Shown in pieces: positions 56,933-64,000 of a stretch of 64,000 bases of DNA. Below the pieces are notes generated by a model. That model was not told the origin of the DNA. It did not search any database and was given only the letters and a program-made list of their open reading frames with translations. The DNA is taken from the NCBI RefSeq assembly GCF_028282165.1, contig NZ_JANQIM010000021.1, positions 1 through 64,000 on the forward strand, given 5' to 3'. The position numbers and the translations under genes are program-made. The stretch's first letter is position 1, and the number at the start of each line of letters is the position of its first letter. This stretch comes from Winogradskyella sp. Its GTDB lineage: Bacteria; Bacteroidota; Bacteroidia; Flavobacteriales; Flavobacteriaceae.

Positions 56933-56940
56933 TACCTTTG
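56933..56940 (+). promoter_or_regulatory. Likely -7 element for the SPOR gene
   Basis: TACCTTTG on the plus strand, matching TAnnTTTG, 11 bases before the ATG at 56952. The nearest TTTG upstream is only 12 bases away, too close for -33. Confidence 0.4.
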
Positions 56941-56951
56941 CATTAAAATAG

Positions 56952-57347
56952 ATGATTATGAGCATAAAACTTAGATATTTTACTATTGTATTTACAGCAT
57001 TATTGCTATCGCTTAACCTCAACGCACAACAAGGTGAGGTTACCGTTGATCAGGATAGTGATATAGACAAATTATTGGAATACAAGAAGGACATAAAAAC
57101 CACAAAGATTTATAAGATTCAGGTGTATCAAAGTGTCGATCCCGATAAAGCCCAACGCGAAAAATTAAACTTCTTAAATGCATATGGCGAATGGCCTGTT
57201 GAGATTGTTTGGAACACGCCAAATTACAAAGTTTGGGTCGGTAATTTTGCCACACGTTTAGAGGCTGACCGAGCTTTAGCCAAGATTAAGAAAAAGTATA
57301 TGAATGCAATTATCTTTCAGCCTAAGTTAGATAAAAAGAAGAAGTAA
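56952..57347 (+). CDS. SPOR domain-containing periplasmic protein
   Basis: A 131-residue protein with a signal peptide (MSIKLRYFTIVFTALLLSLN, from the second ATG at 56958; the first ATG at 56952 adds two residues) and one SPOR domain (about 53-125): YKIQVYQS...KLNFLNAYGEWPVEIVWNTPNYKVWVGNF. Family knowledge: SPOR domains bind denuded peptidoglycan glycans at division sites. The stop codon is immediately next to the stop of the convergent glycosyltransferase gene. Confidence 0.88.
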   Translation: MIMSIKLRYFTIVFTALLLSLNLNAQQGEVTVDQDSDIDKLLEYKKDIKTTKIYKIQVYQSVDPDKAQREKLNFLNAYGEWPVEIVWNTPNYKVWVGNFATRLEADRALAKIKKKYMNAIIFQPKLDKKKK

Positions 57348-58346
57348 TTATACTTGTTTTAGTCTTCGTTCGATAGTTTTAATCAATCTGGGAATAAAAG
57401 GTCTAGGTCTTACAAAGGCTTTTCTATTGTTTTTCGTTTTATCTTCGTAAGTACATTTAATAAACTGTTTGGGTATTTTTTTGAAGCTATTGTTTGAACC
57501 ATGCATGCTGTAATTGCAAATGGCATAGTTTTTATCTGTTTCATCAACAATATGATAAAAGGGTGATGAATCGTTAAATGTTCTTACTGAAATATCGCAA
57601 TTATCTATAACATACATTTCAATAGCAAACAATAAATAGTTATCCTTGATTTCTCCTAGAATATCCTTAAAATCTTCACTCGAAAAAAACCTTTTATCAT
57701 TGATTTTATAGGTTCTGTCGTTTGTACCATAATAGACAGAATTATAATTAAACCCACTTAGTTTACTAAGGATTTTATCCTCATTCATACTGTCATTCAA
57801 CCTTTTGTTGAGACGATCGCCTCTTCTAAGATGCAAACCAATTATTGGTCTTTGCAAACGACTTAAAATGTTGTCTCCAAGCACTTTAATATATTGGGTT
57901 GGAGTGACTTCGGGAATTACGAACTTGACACCTACACCGTGATATAGTTTTGCCAGAGCAAAAACATCATACAGTTTTAAATTCCAAAAATTATCGTCCT
58001 TTAGATCTCTGACAATAACTCTTGCATCCGACTTTTTATCACTTTTTTTATCGTTAATATTAAGTATTTTATCTTGTGGTATGTCTTTTAGAATGGGAAG
58101 AAAATCTTCTTCAAAAATACAGTCAACATCCAATCGGTCTATACCAAAATACTCGCCTATAAGATAGCTTTCTATTAACTTGCCATGGTTGTGATGCGAT
58201 CCTAATTGAAATCTTGGAACTACGGCTACTCTTTGGCTTAACTTCGCTTCTGCTAAAAGAATCATTAAGCAAGATCTTCTATCTAGAAGCCCTTCAGCAT
58301 ATTTTTTTGCCGGTTTATAGTAAAGGTATTTCTTTGTTGGTTGCAT
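57348..58346 (-). CDS. Putative fucosyltransferase-like glycosyltransferase
   Basis: A 332-residue soluble protein. Seen: PIIGLHLRRGDRLNKR (about 166-181), the GDP-fucose-binding HxRRGD-type motif of the alpha-1,6/O-fucosyltransferase superfamily; VYYGTNDRTYKI; and LLFAIEMYVIDNCDISVRTFNDSSPFYHI, which fits the closing substrate-binding segment of that fold. No membrane helix. A fucosyl or related donor is inferred, not shown. It stands alone on the minus strand, with no other sugar genes nearby, after a palindromic repeat. Confidence 0.6.
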   Translation of the reverse strand: MQPTKKYLYYKPAKKYAEGLLDRRSCLMILLAEAKLSQRVAVVPRFQLGSHHNHGKLIESYLIGEYFGIDRLDVDCIFEEDFLPILKDIPQDKILNINDKKSDKKSDARVIVRDLKDDNFWNLKLYDVFALAKLYHGVGVKFVIPEVTPTQYIKVLGDNILSRLQRPIIGLHLRRGDRLNKRLNDSMNEDKILSKLSGFNYNSVYYGTNDRTYKINDKRFFSSEDFKDILGEIKDNYLLFAIEMYVIDNCDISVRTFNDSSPFYHIVDETDKNYAICNYSMHGSNNSFKKIPKQFIKCTYEDKTKNNRKAFVRPRPFIPRLIKTIERRLKQV

Positions 58347-58356
58347 CTAAAAAAAA

Positions 58357-58434
58357 TGTCATTCAGAACAAAGTGAAGAATCTCACTCTATCCGTTTGTA
58401 GAATTGAGATTTCCCACATTCGTTCGAAATGACA
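58357..58434. repeat. Palindromic intergenic element
   Basis: It opens with TGTCATTCAGAAC (from 58357) and closes with GTTCGAAATGACA (ending 58434). The ends are imperfect inverted repeats. The closing TTCGAAATGACA is shared with 40757-40768 and 44996-45007. Confidence 0.7.
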
Positions 58435-58477
58435 AATATATCTTTTAGTAAATATAGTTAAGGGTAGTTTGAAATTA

Positions 58478-61159
58478 TTATTTTAATTTCTTTTTAACCT
58501 CAACTTCCTGGAAGGCTTCTATAATGTCACTTTCTTTGATATCGTTATAACCTTTTATTTGCATACCGCAATCGTATCCTTTGGAAACTTCTTTTACATC
58601 ATCCTTAAAGCGTTTTAGCGAGGCCAATTCGCCAGTAAATACTACAACGCCATCTCTAATAATTCGCACACCAGAATTTCTAAAGATTTTACCATTAGTC
58701 ACCATACAACCTGCAATAGTTCCGATTTTTGAAATCTTGAAGGTCTCCCTAATCTCAGCTGTACCTGTAACTTCTTCCTTCACTTCAGGTGACAATAGAC
58801 CTTCCATAGCATCCTTTAAGTCGTTGATAGCATCATAGATAATAGAGTATGTTCTAATATCTATTTCCTCTTTATCTGCGATTGATCTTGCATTTCCTAC
58901 TGGACGTACATTAAACCCAACAATAATAGCATCAGAGGCTGAAGCCAGCAGTACATCACTTTCGGTAATTGCACCAACGCCTTTATGGATAATATTCACT
59001 TGAATTTCTTCAGTTGATAGCTTCTGGAACGAATCTGTTAAAGCTTCTACAGAACCATCAACATCACCTTTAAGGATAATATTCAACTCTTGGAAATCAC
59101 CAAGGGCAATACGTCTTCCAATTTCGTCTAGTGTGATATGACGTTGCGTTCTCACTGATTGTTCGCGCTGTAATTGTGTACGCTTTGCAGCAATTTGCTT
59201 GGCCTCTCTTTCGTCTTCAAATACATTGAATTTATCACCTGCCTGTGGTGCACCATCGAGCCCTAAGATTGATACTGGAGTAGACGGTCCGGCTTCTAGC
59301 ACATTGTTTCCACGTTCGTCGTGCATAGCTTTAACCTTACCACTGTTTTTTCCTGCCAATACGTAATCGCCAACTTTTAAAGTTCCGGCTTGCACTAAAA
59401 TTGTAGAGACATAACCTCTACCTTTATCTAAATAAGCTTCGACCACGGTTCCGTTTGCTGGTTTATTAGGATTGGCTGTTAACTCTAATAACTCAGCTTC
59501 AAGAAGTACTTTTTCGAGTAATTCCTTAACGCCTGTACCAAATTTTGCTGAGATGTCGTGCGACTGAATCTTTCCGCCCCAATCTTCAACCAATAAATTC
59601 ATGTTGGCCAAGCCTTCTTTTACTTTATCGGGATTAGCGTCTGGCTTATCTATTTTATTTATTGCAAAAACAATAGGCACACTAGCTGCTTGGGCATGGG
59701 AAATGGCTTCTTTGGTCTGTGGCATTATGGCATCGTCTGCAGCAACAACAATAATGGCAATATCTGTGACTTGTGCACCACGAGCACGCATTGCCGTAAA
59801 GGCTTCGTGACCTGGTGTATCTAAAAATGCTATTTTTTGTCCGTCTGATAATTCTACACCATAAGCACCAATGTGCTGTGTAATTCCTCCCGACTCACCT
59901 GCAATAACGTTCTCTTCGCGTATGTAATCTAGAAGCGATGTCTTACCGTGATCTACATGACCCATAACAGTTACGATTGGTGCACGCGGTTTTAGGTCTT
60001 TAGGATCATCAGCTGCTGTCTCAATAGATTCTTCTATATCCGCAGTGACAAACTCAACGTCAAATCCAAATTCTTCAGCAACAATCGAGAGTGTCTCTGC
60101 ATCTAATCGCTGATTCATAGTTACCATCATACCTAATGACATACATGCTGAAATGACTTGGGTAACACCAACATCCATCATAGTCGCTACTTCACTCACC
60201 GTAACGAACTCGGTTACCTTTAGGATTTTGCTTTCTGCTGCTTCTGCCTGAAGTTCTTTCTCAGACTGCTCTCTATGCTGTTCTCTTTTCTCTCTACGGT
60301 ACTTGGCGCCTTTTCCTTTGTTGGACTTCCCCTGAAGTTTTTCAAGGGTTTCCCTTACCTGCTTTTGTACTTCTTCTTCACTTGGCTCTTCCTTTACCAC
60401 TTTTGGCCTAGAACTTCTTCCTTTTCCGCCACGTCTGTTATCAAAATTAGGTCTTCCTCCTCCTTCGTTTCCGCCTTTGCTAATACGACGCCTTTTGCGC
60501 TTATTAGCGTCATTATTAGATTGCGTATCGGGCTTTTTTTCTTCTTTCTTCTTTTTAGGCTTGTTAAATTGAGAAAGGTCTATTTTCTTACCTGTAGTAG
60601 TTGGCCCCGAAAGCTTTTGATATTGTGTCTTTAACTTTTCGTCTGTCCTAGGTTTAACAGGTTCTGTTGGCTTTTCTACTTTAGGCTCTACTTTTTTAAC
60701 TATTTCTTTTTTAGGCTTTTCTTCGACTACCTTAGGAGTCTCGACTTTTTCTACAGGCTTTGGCTTTGGCTTAGGTTTTTCTTCTTTTTTCTCTACTTTG
60801 GCTCTTGGCTTCTTGTCTAAATCGATTTTCCCTATTTGCTTAGGACCGGTCAATTCGGCCTTAGCTTTAACTACGGTATCTTTTGCGGCTTCTTTCTTTT
60901 CCTTTTCTTCAATTTCGCGTTCGCGCTGCTCACGAAGCTCCTCTTTTTCTTTGAGTTTTGCTTCACTTACTTCTTGAGCTTTTTCACGTTTAGATGCATC
61001 CGTCTGAAATTCATCAGATAGCGTATCGTAAACCTCTTGCGAAATTTTTGTATTGGGACTTTTCTCAATATCGATGCCCTTGGACTCTAAAAAGTCCACT
61101 GCACGGTCTAGAGAGATGTTTAATTCCCTTAATACTTTATTTATTCTAATTTGAGCCAT
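58478..61159 (-). CDS. infB: Translation initiation factor IF-2
   Basis: An 893-residue GTPase that brings initiator tRNA to the 30S subunit. Seen: IF2_N domain ([20 protein letters not shown], about 4-50), a long Lys/Glu/Pro-rich linker (about 55-330), second IF2_N-like domain ([20 protein letters not shown]), G1 GHVDHGKT (about 400), G3 DTPGHEAF, G4 NKID, and the C-terminal domains ([21 protein letters not shown]). Length is usual for Bacteroidota. Last gene of the rimP-nusA-infB operon. Confidence 0.96.
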   Translation of the reverse strand: MAQIRINKVLRELNISLDRAVDFLESKGIDIEKSPNTKISQEVYDTLSDEFQTDASKREKAQEVSEAKLKEKEELREQREREIEEKEKKEAAKDTVVKAKAELTGPKQIGKIDLDKKPRAKVEKKEEKPKPKPKPVEKVETPKVVEEKPKKEIVKKVEPKVEKPTEPVKPRTDEKLKTQYQKLSGPTTTGKKIDLSQFNKPKKKKEEKKPDTQSNNDANKRKRRRISKGGNEGGGRPNFDNRRGGKGRSSRPKVVKEEPSEEEVQKQVRETLEKLQGKSNKGKGAKYRREKREQHREQSEKELQAEAAESKILKVTEFVTVSEVATMMDVGVTQVISACMSLGMMVTMNQRLDAETLSIVAEEFGFDVEFVTADIEESIETAADDPKDLKPRAPIVTVMGHVDHGKTSLLDYIREENVIAGESGGITQHIGAYGVELSDGQKIAFLDTPGHEAFTAMRARGAQVTDIAIIVVAADDAIMPQTKEAISHAQAASVPIVFAINKIDKPDANPDKVKEGLANMNLLVEDWGGKIQSHDISAKFGTGVKELLEKVLLEAELLELTANPNKPANGTVVEAYLDKGRGYVSTILVQAGTLKVGDYVLAGKNSGKVKAMHDERGNNVLEAGPSTPVSILGLDGAPQAGDKFNVFEDEREAKQIAAKRTQLQREQSVRTQRHITLDEIGRRIALGDFQELNIILKGDVDGSVEALTDSFQKLSTEEIQVNIIHKGVGAITESDVLLASASDAIIVGFNVRPVGNARSIADKEEIDIRTYSIIYDAINDLKDAMEGLLSPEVKEEVTGTAEIRETFKISKIGTIAGCMVTNGKIFRNSGVRIIRDGVVVFTGELASLKRFKDDVKEVSKGYDCGMQIKGYNDIKESDIIEAFQEVEVKKKLK

Positions 61160-61229
61160 AAATTGCCGTAATATACTTAAATCTGTTTATATCAATCTAA
61201 CTTTCTTCATTTTAAAGTTAAACTGTTAT

Positions 61230-62462
61230 TTAGTCTTCAAATTCCTCTTTCAGAATTCTAATGACATCTAAAATTGTTTCTTCTTCTAAATCAGTACGTT
61301 TCACCAAATCGTCAACATCTTGTTCTAGAATGCTTTTTGCGGTGTCTAAACCGGCTTTACTAAATTCATCAATAATCCAACCATCAATTTCATCTGAGAA
61401 TTCTTTTAACTCCACATCTTCTTCTGCACCTTCCCTAAATACATCAATCTCGTAACCCGTTAACTGCCCTGCCAAACGAATATTATGGCCGCCTCTACCG
61501 ATGGCTTTGGAGACCTCTTCTGGTTTTAGCAATACTTCGGCGCGCATACCCTCTTCATCTAATTTTAAAGACGTTACACGTGCTGGGCTTAATGCTCTGG
61601 TTACGAAAAGCTGAACGTTATTGGTATAATTAATTACATCGATATTTTCGTTTCCTAATTCTCTCACAATACCATGAATACGTGATCCTTTCATACCTAC
61701 ACAAGCGCCGACAGGATCGATTCTATCATCATAGGAATCTACAGCTACTTTTGCTTTTTCACCTGGTATTCTAACGACTTTTTTAACAGTAATTAAACCA
61801 TCGAAAACTTCTGGAATCTCTTGCTCAAACAGTTTCTCTAAGAACAATGGTGATGTTCTAGACATAATGATTGCTGGCTTGTTTCCTTTTAGTTCCACAC
61901 TTTCAATGATTCCCCTAACATTCTCACCTTTTCTAAAGAAATCTGATGGTATTTGTCTATCCTTTGGAAGTATTATTTCATTACCATCGTCATCTAACAA
62001 AATAATTGCTCTATGGCGAATATGGTGCACTTCTGCTGTGTAAATTTCTCCTTCTAATTCTTTAAACTGTTTGTAGATATTGGTGTTATCGTGCTCGTGT
62101 ATTTTAGAAATAAGGTTTTGCCTTAACGCTAAAATAGAACGTCTTCCCAAGTCTACCAGTTTTACTTCTTCAGCTACATCTTCACCGACTTCAAAATCTG
62201 GCTCTATTTTCTGTGCTTCAGATAAGGCTATTTCTTGGTTTGGATCCTCAACTTCACCGTCAGCTACAACAATACGGTTTCTCCATATCTCTAAATCCCC
62301 TTTATCTGGATTTATAATGATGTCAAAATTATCGTCATCTCCATATTTTTTCTTTAATGCATTACGCAACACATCCTCAAGGATTGCCATTAGTGTTACT
62401 CTGTCTATTAACTTATCGTCCTTAAATTCTGAAAATGATTCAATTAATGCTACATTCTCCAT
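61230..62462 (-). CDS. nusA: Transcription termination/antitermination factor NusA
   Basis: A 410-residue RNA-polymerase-associated factor. Seen: N-terminal domain (about 1-130), an S1 domain (GEIYTAEVHHIRHRAIIL), KH1 with DPVGACVGMKGSRIHGIVRELGNENIDVI and KH2 with KAIGRGGHNIRLAGQLTG. It stops soon after KH2, with an acidic tail, and lacks the C-terminal AR repeats of the E. coli protein, as is usual outside Proteobacteria. It lies 12 bases after rimP. Confidence 0.95.
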   Translation of the reverse strand: MENVALIESFSEFKDDKLIDRVTLMAILEDVLRNALKKKYGDDDNFDIIINPDKGDLEIWRNRIVVADGEVEDPNQEIALSEAQKIEPDFEVGEDVAEEVKLVDLGRRSILALRQNLISKIHEHDNTNIYKQFKELEGEIYTAEVHHIRHRAIILLDDDGNEIILPKDRQIPSDFFRKGENVRGIIESVELKGNKPAIIMSRTSPLFLEKLFEQEIPEVFDGLITVKKVVRIPGEKAKVAVDSYDDRIDPVGACVGMKGSRIHGIVRELGNENIDVINYTNNVQLFVTRALSPARVTSLKLDEEGMRAEVLLKPEEVSKAIGRGGHNIRLAGQLTGYEIDVFREGAEEDVELKEFSDEIDGWIIDEFSKAGLDTAKSILEQDVDDLVKRTDLEEETILDVIRILKEEFED

Positions 62463-62474
62463 AATTGATATGAA

Positions 62475-62939
62475 TTAAAATTTTATTCTAACTTTTGCTT
62501 CTTCTATGTCCTTAAAGGCTATTCTTGCTTCTTTTGCCACCGTTACTTTGCCTTTACCTATAGGTTTTGGCTCTCTTGCTTTCCACTTTAACACGATTTC
62601 GTCTTCATTAGCTTCGGCCAGCTGACCTTCTAGTTTATCCCCTTCGCGGGTTTTTACTTCTAAATTTCTACCTATGTGTTTGCTATATTGCCTGGGAAAC
62701 AGTAATGGCGATGTAGCACCACTCGATGTCACTTCTAAAGAGAAGTCTTGCTCGTCTCTATCTAAGCTATGCTCTATAGCTCTACTGACAAACATACAAT
62801 CCTCTACCAACACGCCATTGTCACCATCTAGTACAACTCTTATAGTATTATCGGATAAGATTTCAAAATCTATAAGGAACAAATCCTTACGCTCATTTAA
62901 TGCATTATCCAATAGCTCTTTTACCGTTTCCTTAAACAT
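62475..62939 (-). CDS. rimP: Ribosome maturation factor RimP
   Basis: A 154-residue 30S assembly factor. Seen: FLIDFEILSDNTIRVVLDGDNGVLVEDCMFVSRAIEHSLD and YSLEVTSSGATSPLLFPRQYSKHIGR-type region (here FSLEVTSSGATSPL), then the C-terminal SH3-like domain with KLEGQLAEANEDEIVLKWKA. First gene of the rimP-nusA-infB operon. A terminator-like hairpin and a short ORF lie in its leader. Confidence 0.93.
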   Translation of the reverse strand: MFKETVKELLDNALNERKDLFLIDFEILSDNTIRVVLDGDNGVLVEDCMFVSRAIEHSLDRDEQDFSLEVTSSGATSPLLFPRQYSKHIGRNLEVKTREGDKLEGQLAEANEDEIVLKWKAREPKPIGKGKVTVAKEARIAFKDIEEAKVRIKF

Positions 62940-62985
62940 TTCTTGATATAAAAAGAGAGGACTCCTCGTCCTCTCGCTTATTCAT
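62932..62985 (-). CDS. Possible leader peptide ORF upstream of rimP
   Basis: ATG at 62985, 17 codons (MNKREDEESSLFISRNV), stop at 62932-62934, overlapping the rimP start by 8 bases. It runs straight through the hairpin at 62955-62975. It is probably too short to be functional as a protein; it could couple leader translation to hairpin folding. Speculative. Confidence 0.25.
   Translation of the reverse strand: MNKREDEESSLFISRNV
62950..62975 (-). promoter_or_regulatory. Terminator-like hairpin in the rimP-nusA-infB leader (possible attenuator)
   Basis: GAGAGGAC (minus strand, 62975-62968), 5-base loop, GTCCTCTC (62962-62955), then five T. The stem is a perfect 8 bp. It lies between the consensus promoter (63003-63034) and the rimP ATG (62939), so it belongs to the leader RNA. 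The same dyad does not have a T run on the plus strand. Confidence 0.65.
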
Positions 62986-63002
62986 TATCGTAAACAACGG
63001 TG

Positions 63003-63034
63003 CAAATATACAACTTTTATATTGATTTTTCAAA
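63003..63034 (-). promoter_or_regulatory. Consensus Bacteroidota promoter for rimP-nusA-infB
   Basis: On the minus strand TTTG (63031-63034), a 20-base spacer, then TATATTTG (63003-63010). The predicted leader is about 58 bases. Confidence 0.78.
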
Positions 63035-63094
63035 GTCGTTAAAAGTGGAATTATTTTCATAAATTTATAAGACTAACTAAAATCAATTTATATA

Positions 63095-63919
63095 ATGAAC
63101 AGAATACTCGTCCCTACAGATTTTTCTGAGCAAGCAGAGCACGCGTTGAAAGTTGCAGCGATGTTAGCAAGAAAACACAATGCTGACATTTATTTATTGC
63201 ACATGATGGAAATCCCAATGCAACAGATCGATCCTATAAATGCGCACAGCGATGTTCCTGAAGCCTTATTCTTTATGAGACTTGCCCACAGGAAGTTTGA
63301 AGATCTTATGGAAAATGATTTCTTAGATGGGATTACTGTTCATGAAACGGTTAAGGCCGATATTACCTTCAATGAGATTAAAGAGGCCTGTAAAGAGTTT
63401 GATATCGATTTAATCGTTATGGGCTCTCATGGCGCTTCTGGTCTTAGAGAGATGTTTATTGGCTCTAATGCCGAGAAGGTGGTTCGCTCTTCGGATGTAC
63501 CAGTACTTGTCATTAAAAATGAGCATAATAGTTTCAATATCAGGAACTTTGTGTTTGCATCCGACTTTAAAAACGATAATAAAGAAACTTATAAACAAGC
63601 CGTGAAATTTGCTGAGCTTTTTAACTCCAGAATTCACCTGCTCTTAGTGAATACGGCTAATAACTTTATTACCACCTATGATTCCAGAACACGAATTAAT
63701 GATTTTATAGCAGGGCAAACTTTTGAAAACTATACAATTAATGTGCATAATGACAAAAGTGTGGAGCAAGGTATTTTAAATTTCTCCGAAGAGATTGATG
63801 CGGACCTAATTGGGATTAGTACACACGGCAGACAAGGTATAGCCCATTTCTTTAATAGTAGCATTAGTGAGGATTTGGTGAACCATGCCGATCGCCCTGT
63901 GATTACGTTTAAGATTTAG
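63095..63919 (+). CDS. Universal stress protein, two tandem UspA domains
   Basis: A 274-residue cytosolic protein. The first UspA domain (about 1-145) begins MNRILVPTDFSEQAEHAL and ends with the ATP-binding pattern VMGSHGASGLREMFIGSNAEKVVRSSDVPVLVI. The second (about 150-274) begins NFVFASDFKNDNKE and ends ISTHGRQGIAHFFNSSISEDLVNHADRPVITF. Both keep a G-x2-G-x9-G(S/N)-like loop, the first more closely. Family knowledge: stress-linked nucleotide-binding proteins. A terminator follows at 63948. Confidence 0.93.
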   Translation: MNRILVPTDFSEQAEHALKVAAMLARKHNADIYLLHMMEIPMQQIDPINAHSDVPEALFFMRLAHRKFEDLMENDFLDGITVHETVKADITFNEIKEACKEFDIDLIVMGSHGASGLREMFIGSNAEKVVRSSDVPVLVIKNEHNSFNIRNFVFASDFKNDNKETYKQAVKFAELFNSRIHLLLVNTANNFITTYDSRTRINDFIAGQTFENYTINVHNDKSVEQGILNFSEEIDADLIGISTHGRQGIAHFFNSSISEDLVNHADRPVITFKI

Positions 63920-63947
63920 AGATGACAGTAAATATGACAAATAAAAA

Positions 63948-63977
63948 AACCTAGTCAGTTTTGATTAGGTTTTTTTC
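63948..63977 (+). terminator. Intrinsic terminator after the universal stress gene
   Basis: AACCTAGTC (63948-63956), loop AGTTTT, GATTAGGTT (63963-63971): a 9-bp stem with one G-U, followed by a T run to 63976. Confidence 0.8.
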
Positions 63978-64000
63978 TTGGCCTACTTAGCTTTCGCTAA

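Noticed and set aside
1-64000. CRISPR arrays, tRNA or rRNA genes, insertion sequences
   Set aside because: No regularly spaced repeats, no tRNA T-loop pattern in the gaps, and no transposase-like protein were seen. Short RNAs without recognisable sequence could be missed by eye.

Overview
The window comes from an AT-rich member of the Bacteroidota, almost certainly a gliding-type Flavobacteriaceae. The evidence is the SprA translocon protein of the type IX secretion system (T9SS), a protease ending in a T9SS type A sorting domain, an Alternative Complex III (ActABCDEF) operon joined to cytochrome oxidase genes, and promoters of the Bacteroidota form (TTG/TTTG, about 20 bases, TAnnTTTG). No rRNA, tRNA, CRISPR array or insertion sequence was recognised. 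The genes are mostly housekeeping genes on the minus strand, with one accessory stretch at about 33.8-45 kb.

Layout. 1-2925: start of a large modular surface protein that runs off the left edge and has a sharp GC jump inside it. 3.1-5.2 kb (+): NifU-type Fe-S protein, dodecin, MscS channel. 5.2-12.9 kb (-): an operon for a MacB-like efflux ABC transporter (ATPase, two permeases, adaptor, TolC, second adaptor) with tsaB at its end. 13.1-18.4 kb (-): ctaB, two oxidase subunit III genes, subunit IV, a Sco-like pair, DUF420 and a small CxxC membrane protein. 18.5-23.2 kb (-): RemB/Wzi-like outer membrane protein, two TonB paralogues, VanZ, gcvH. 23.3-33.6 kb (-): sprA, ruvA, maeB.

33.8-37.4 kb is the main accessory block: a stand-alone AAA15 ATPase (-), a divergent three-gene set (DUF2188, a 318-aa unknown, a 64-aa unknown) and a RadC protein. 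37.4-45 kb holds a T9SS serine protease, queG, a dihaem peroxidase, a cytochrome P450 with an internal 36-bp tandem duplication, and ruvB. These are separated by palindromic intergenic repeats. A second, diverged copy of the queG 3' end lies on the far side of the protease, which suggests that the protease segment arrived by recombination at the end of queG.

45.1-56.7 kb (-): actA-actB-actC-actD-actE-actF-coxII-coxI, closed by a strong terminator. This encodes the quinol:oxygen oxidoreductase. Its oxidase subunits III and IV and its assembly factors lie 27 kb away at 13-18 kb, so the two loci together make one respiratory supercomplex. 57-58.3 kb: a SPOR protein and a fucosyltransferase-like enzyme, convergent with no space between them. 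58.5-63 kb (-): rimP-nusA-infB, preceded by a consensus promoter and a leader that contains a terminator-like hairpin and a short upstream ORF. 63.1-63.9 kb (+): a tandem universal stress protein.

Most notable: the queG tail duplication, the GC switch at a repeat-unit border in the first gene, the AAA15/DUF2188/unknown/RadC block (a possible uncharacterised defence locus), and the possible attenuator ahead of rimP-nusA-infB.
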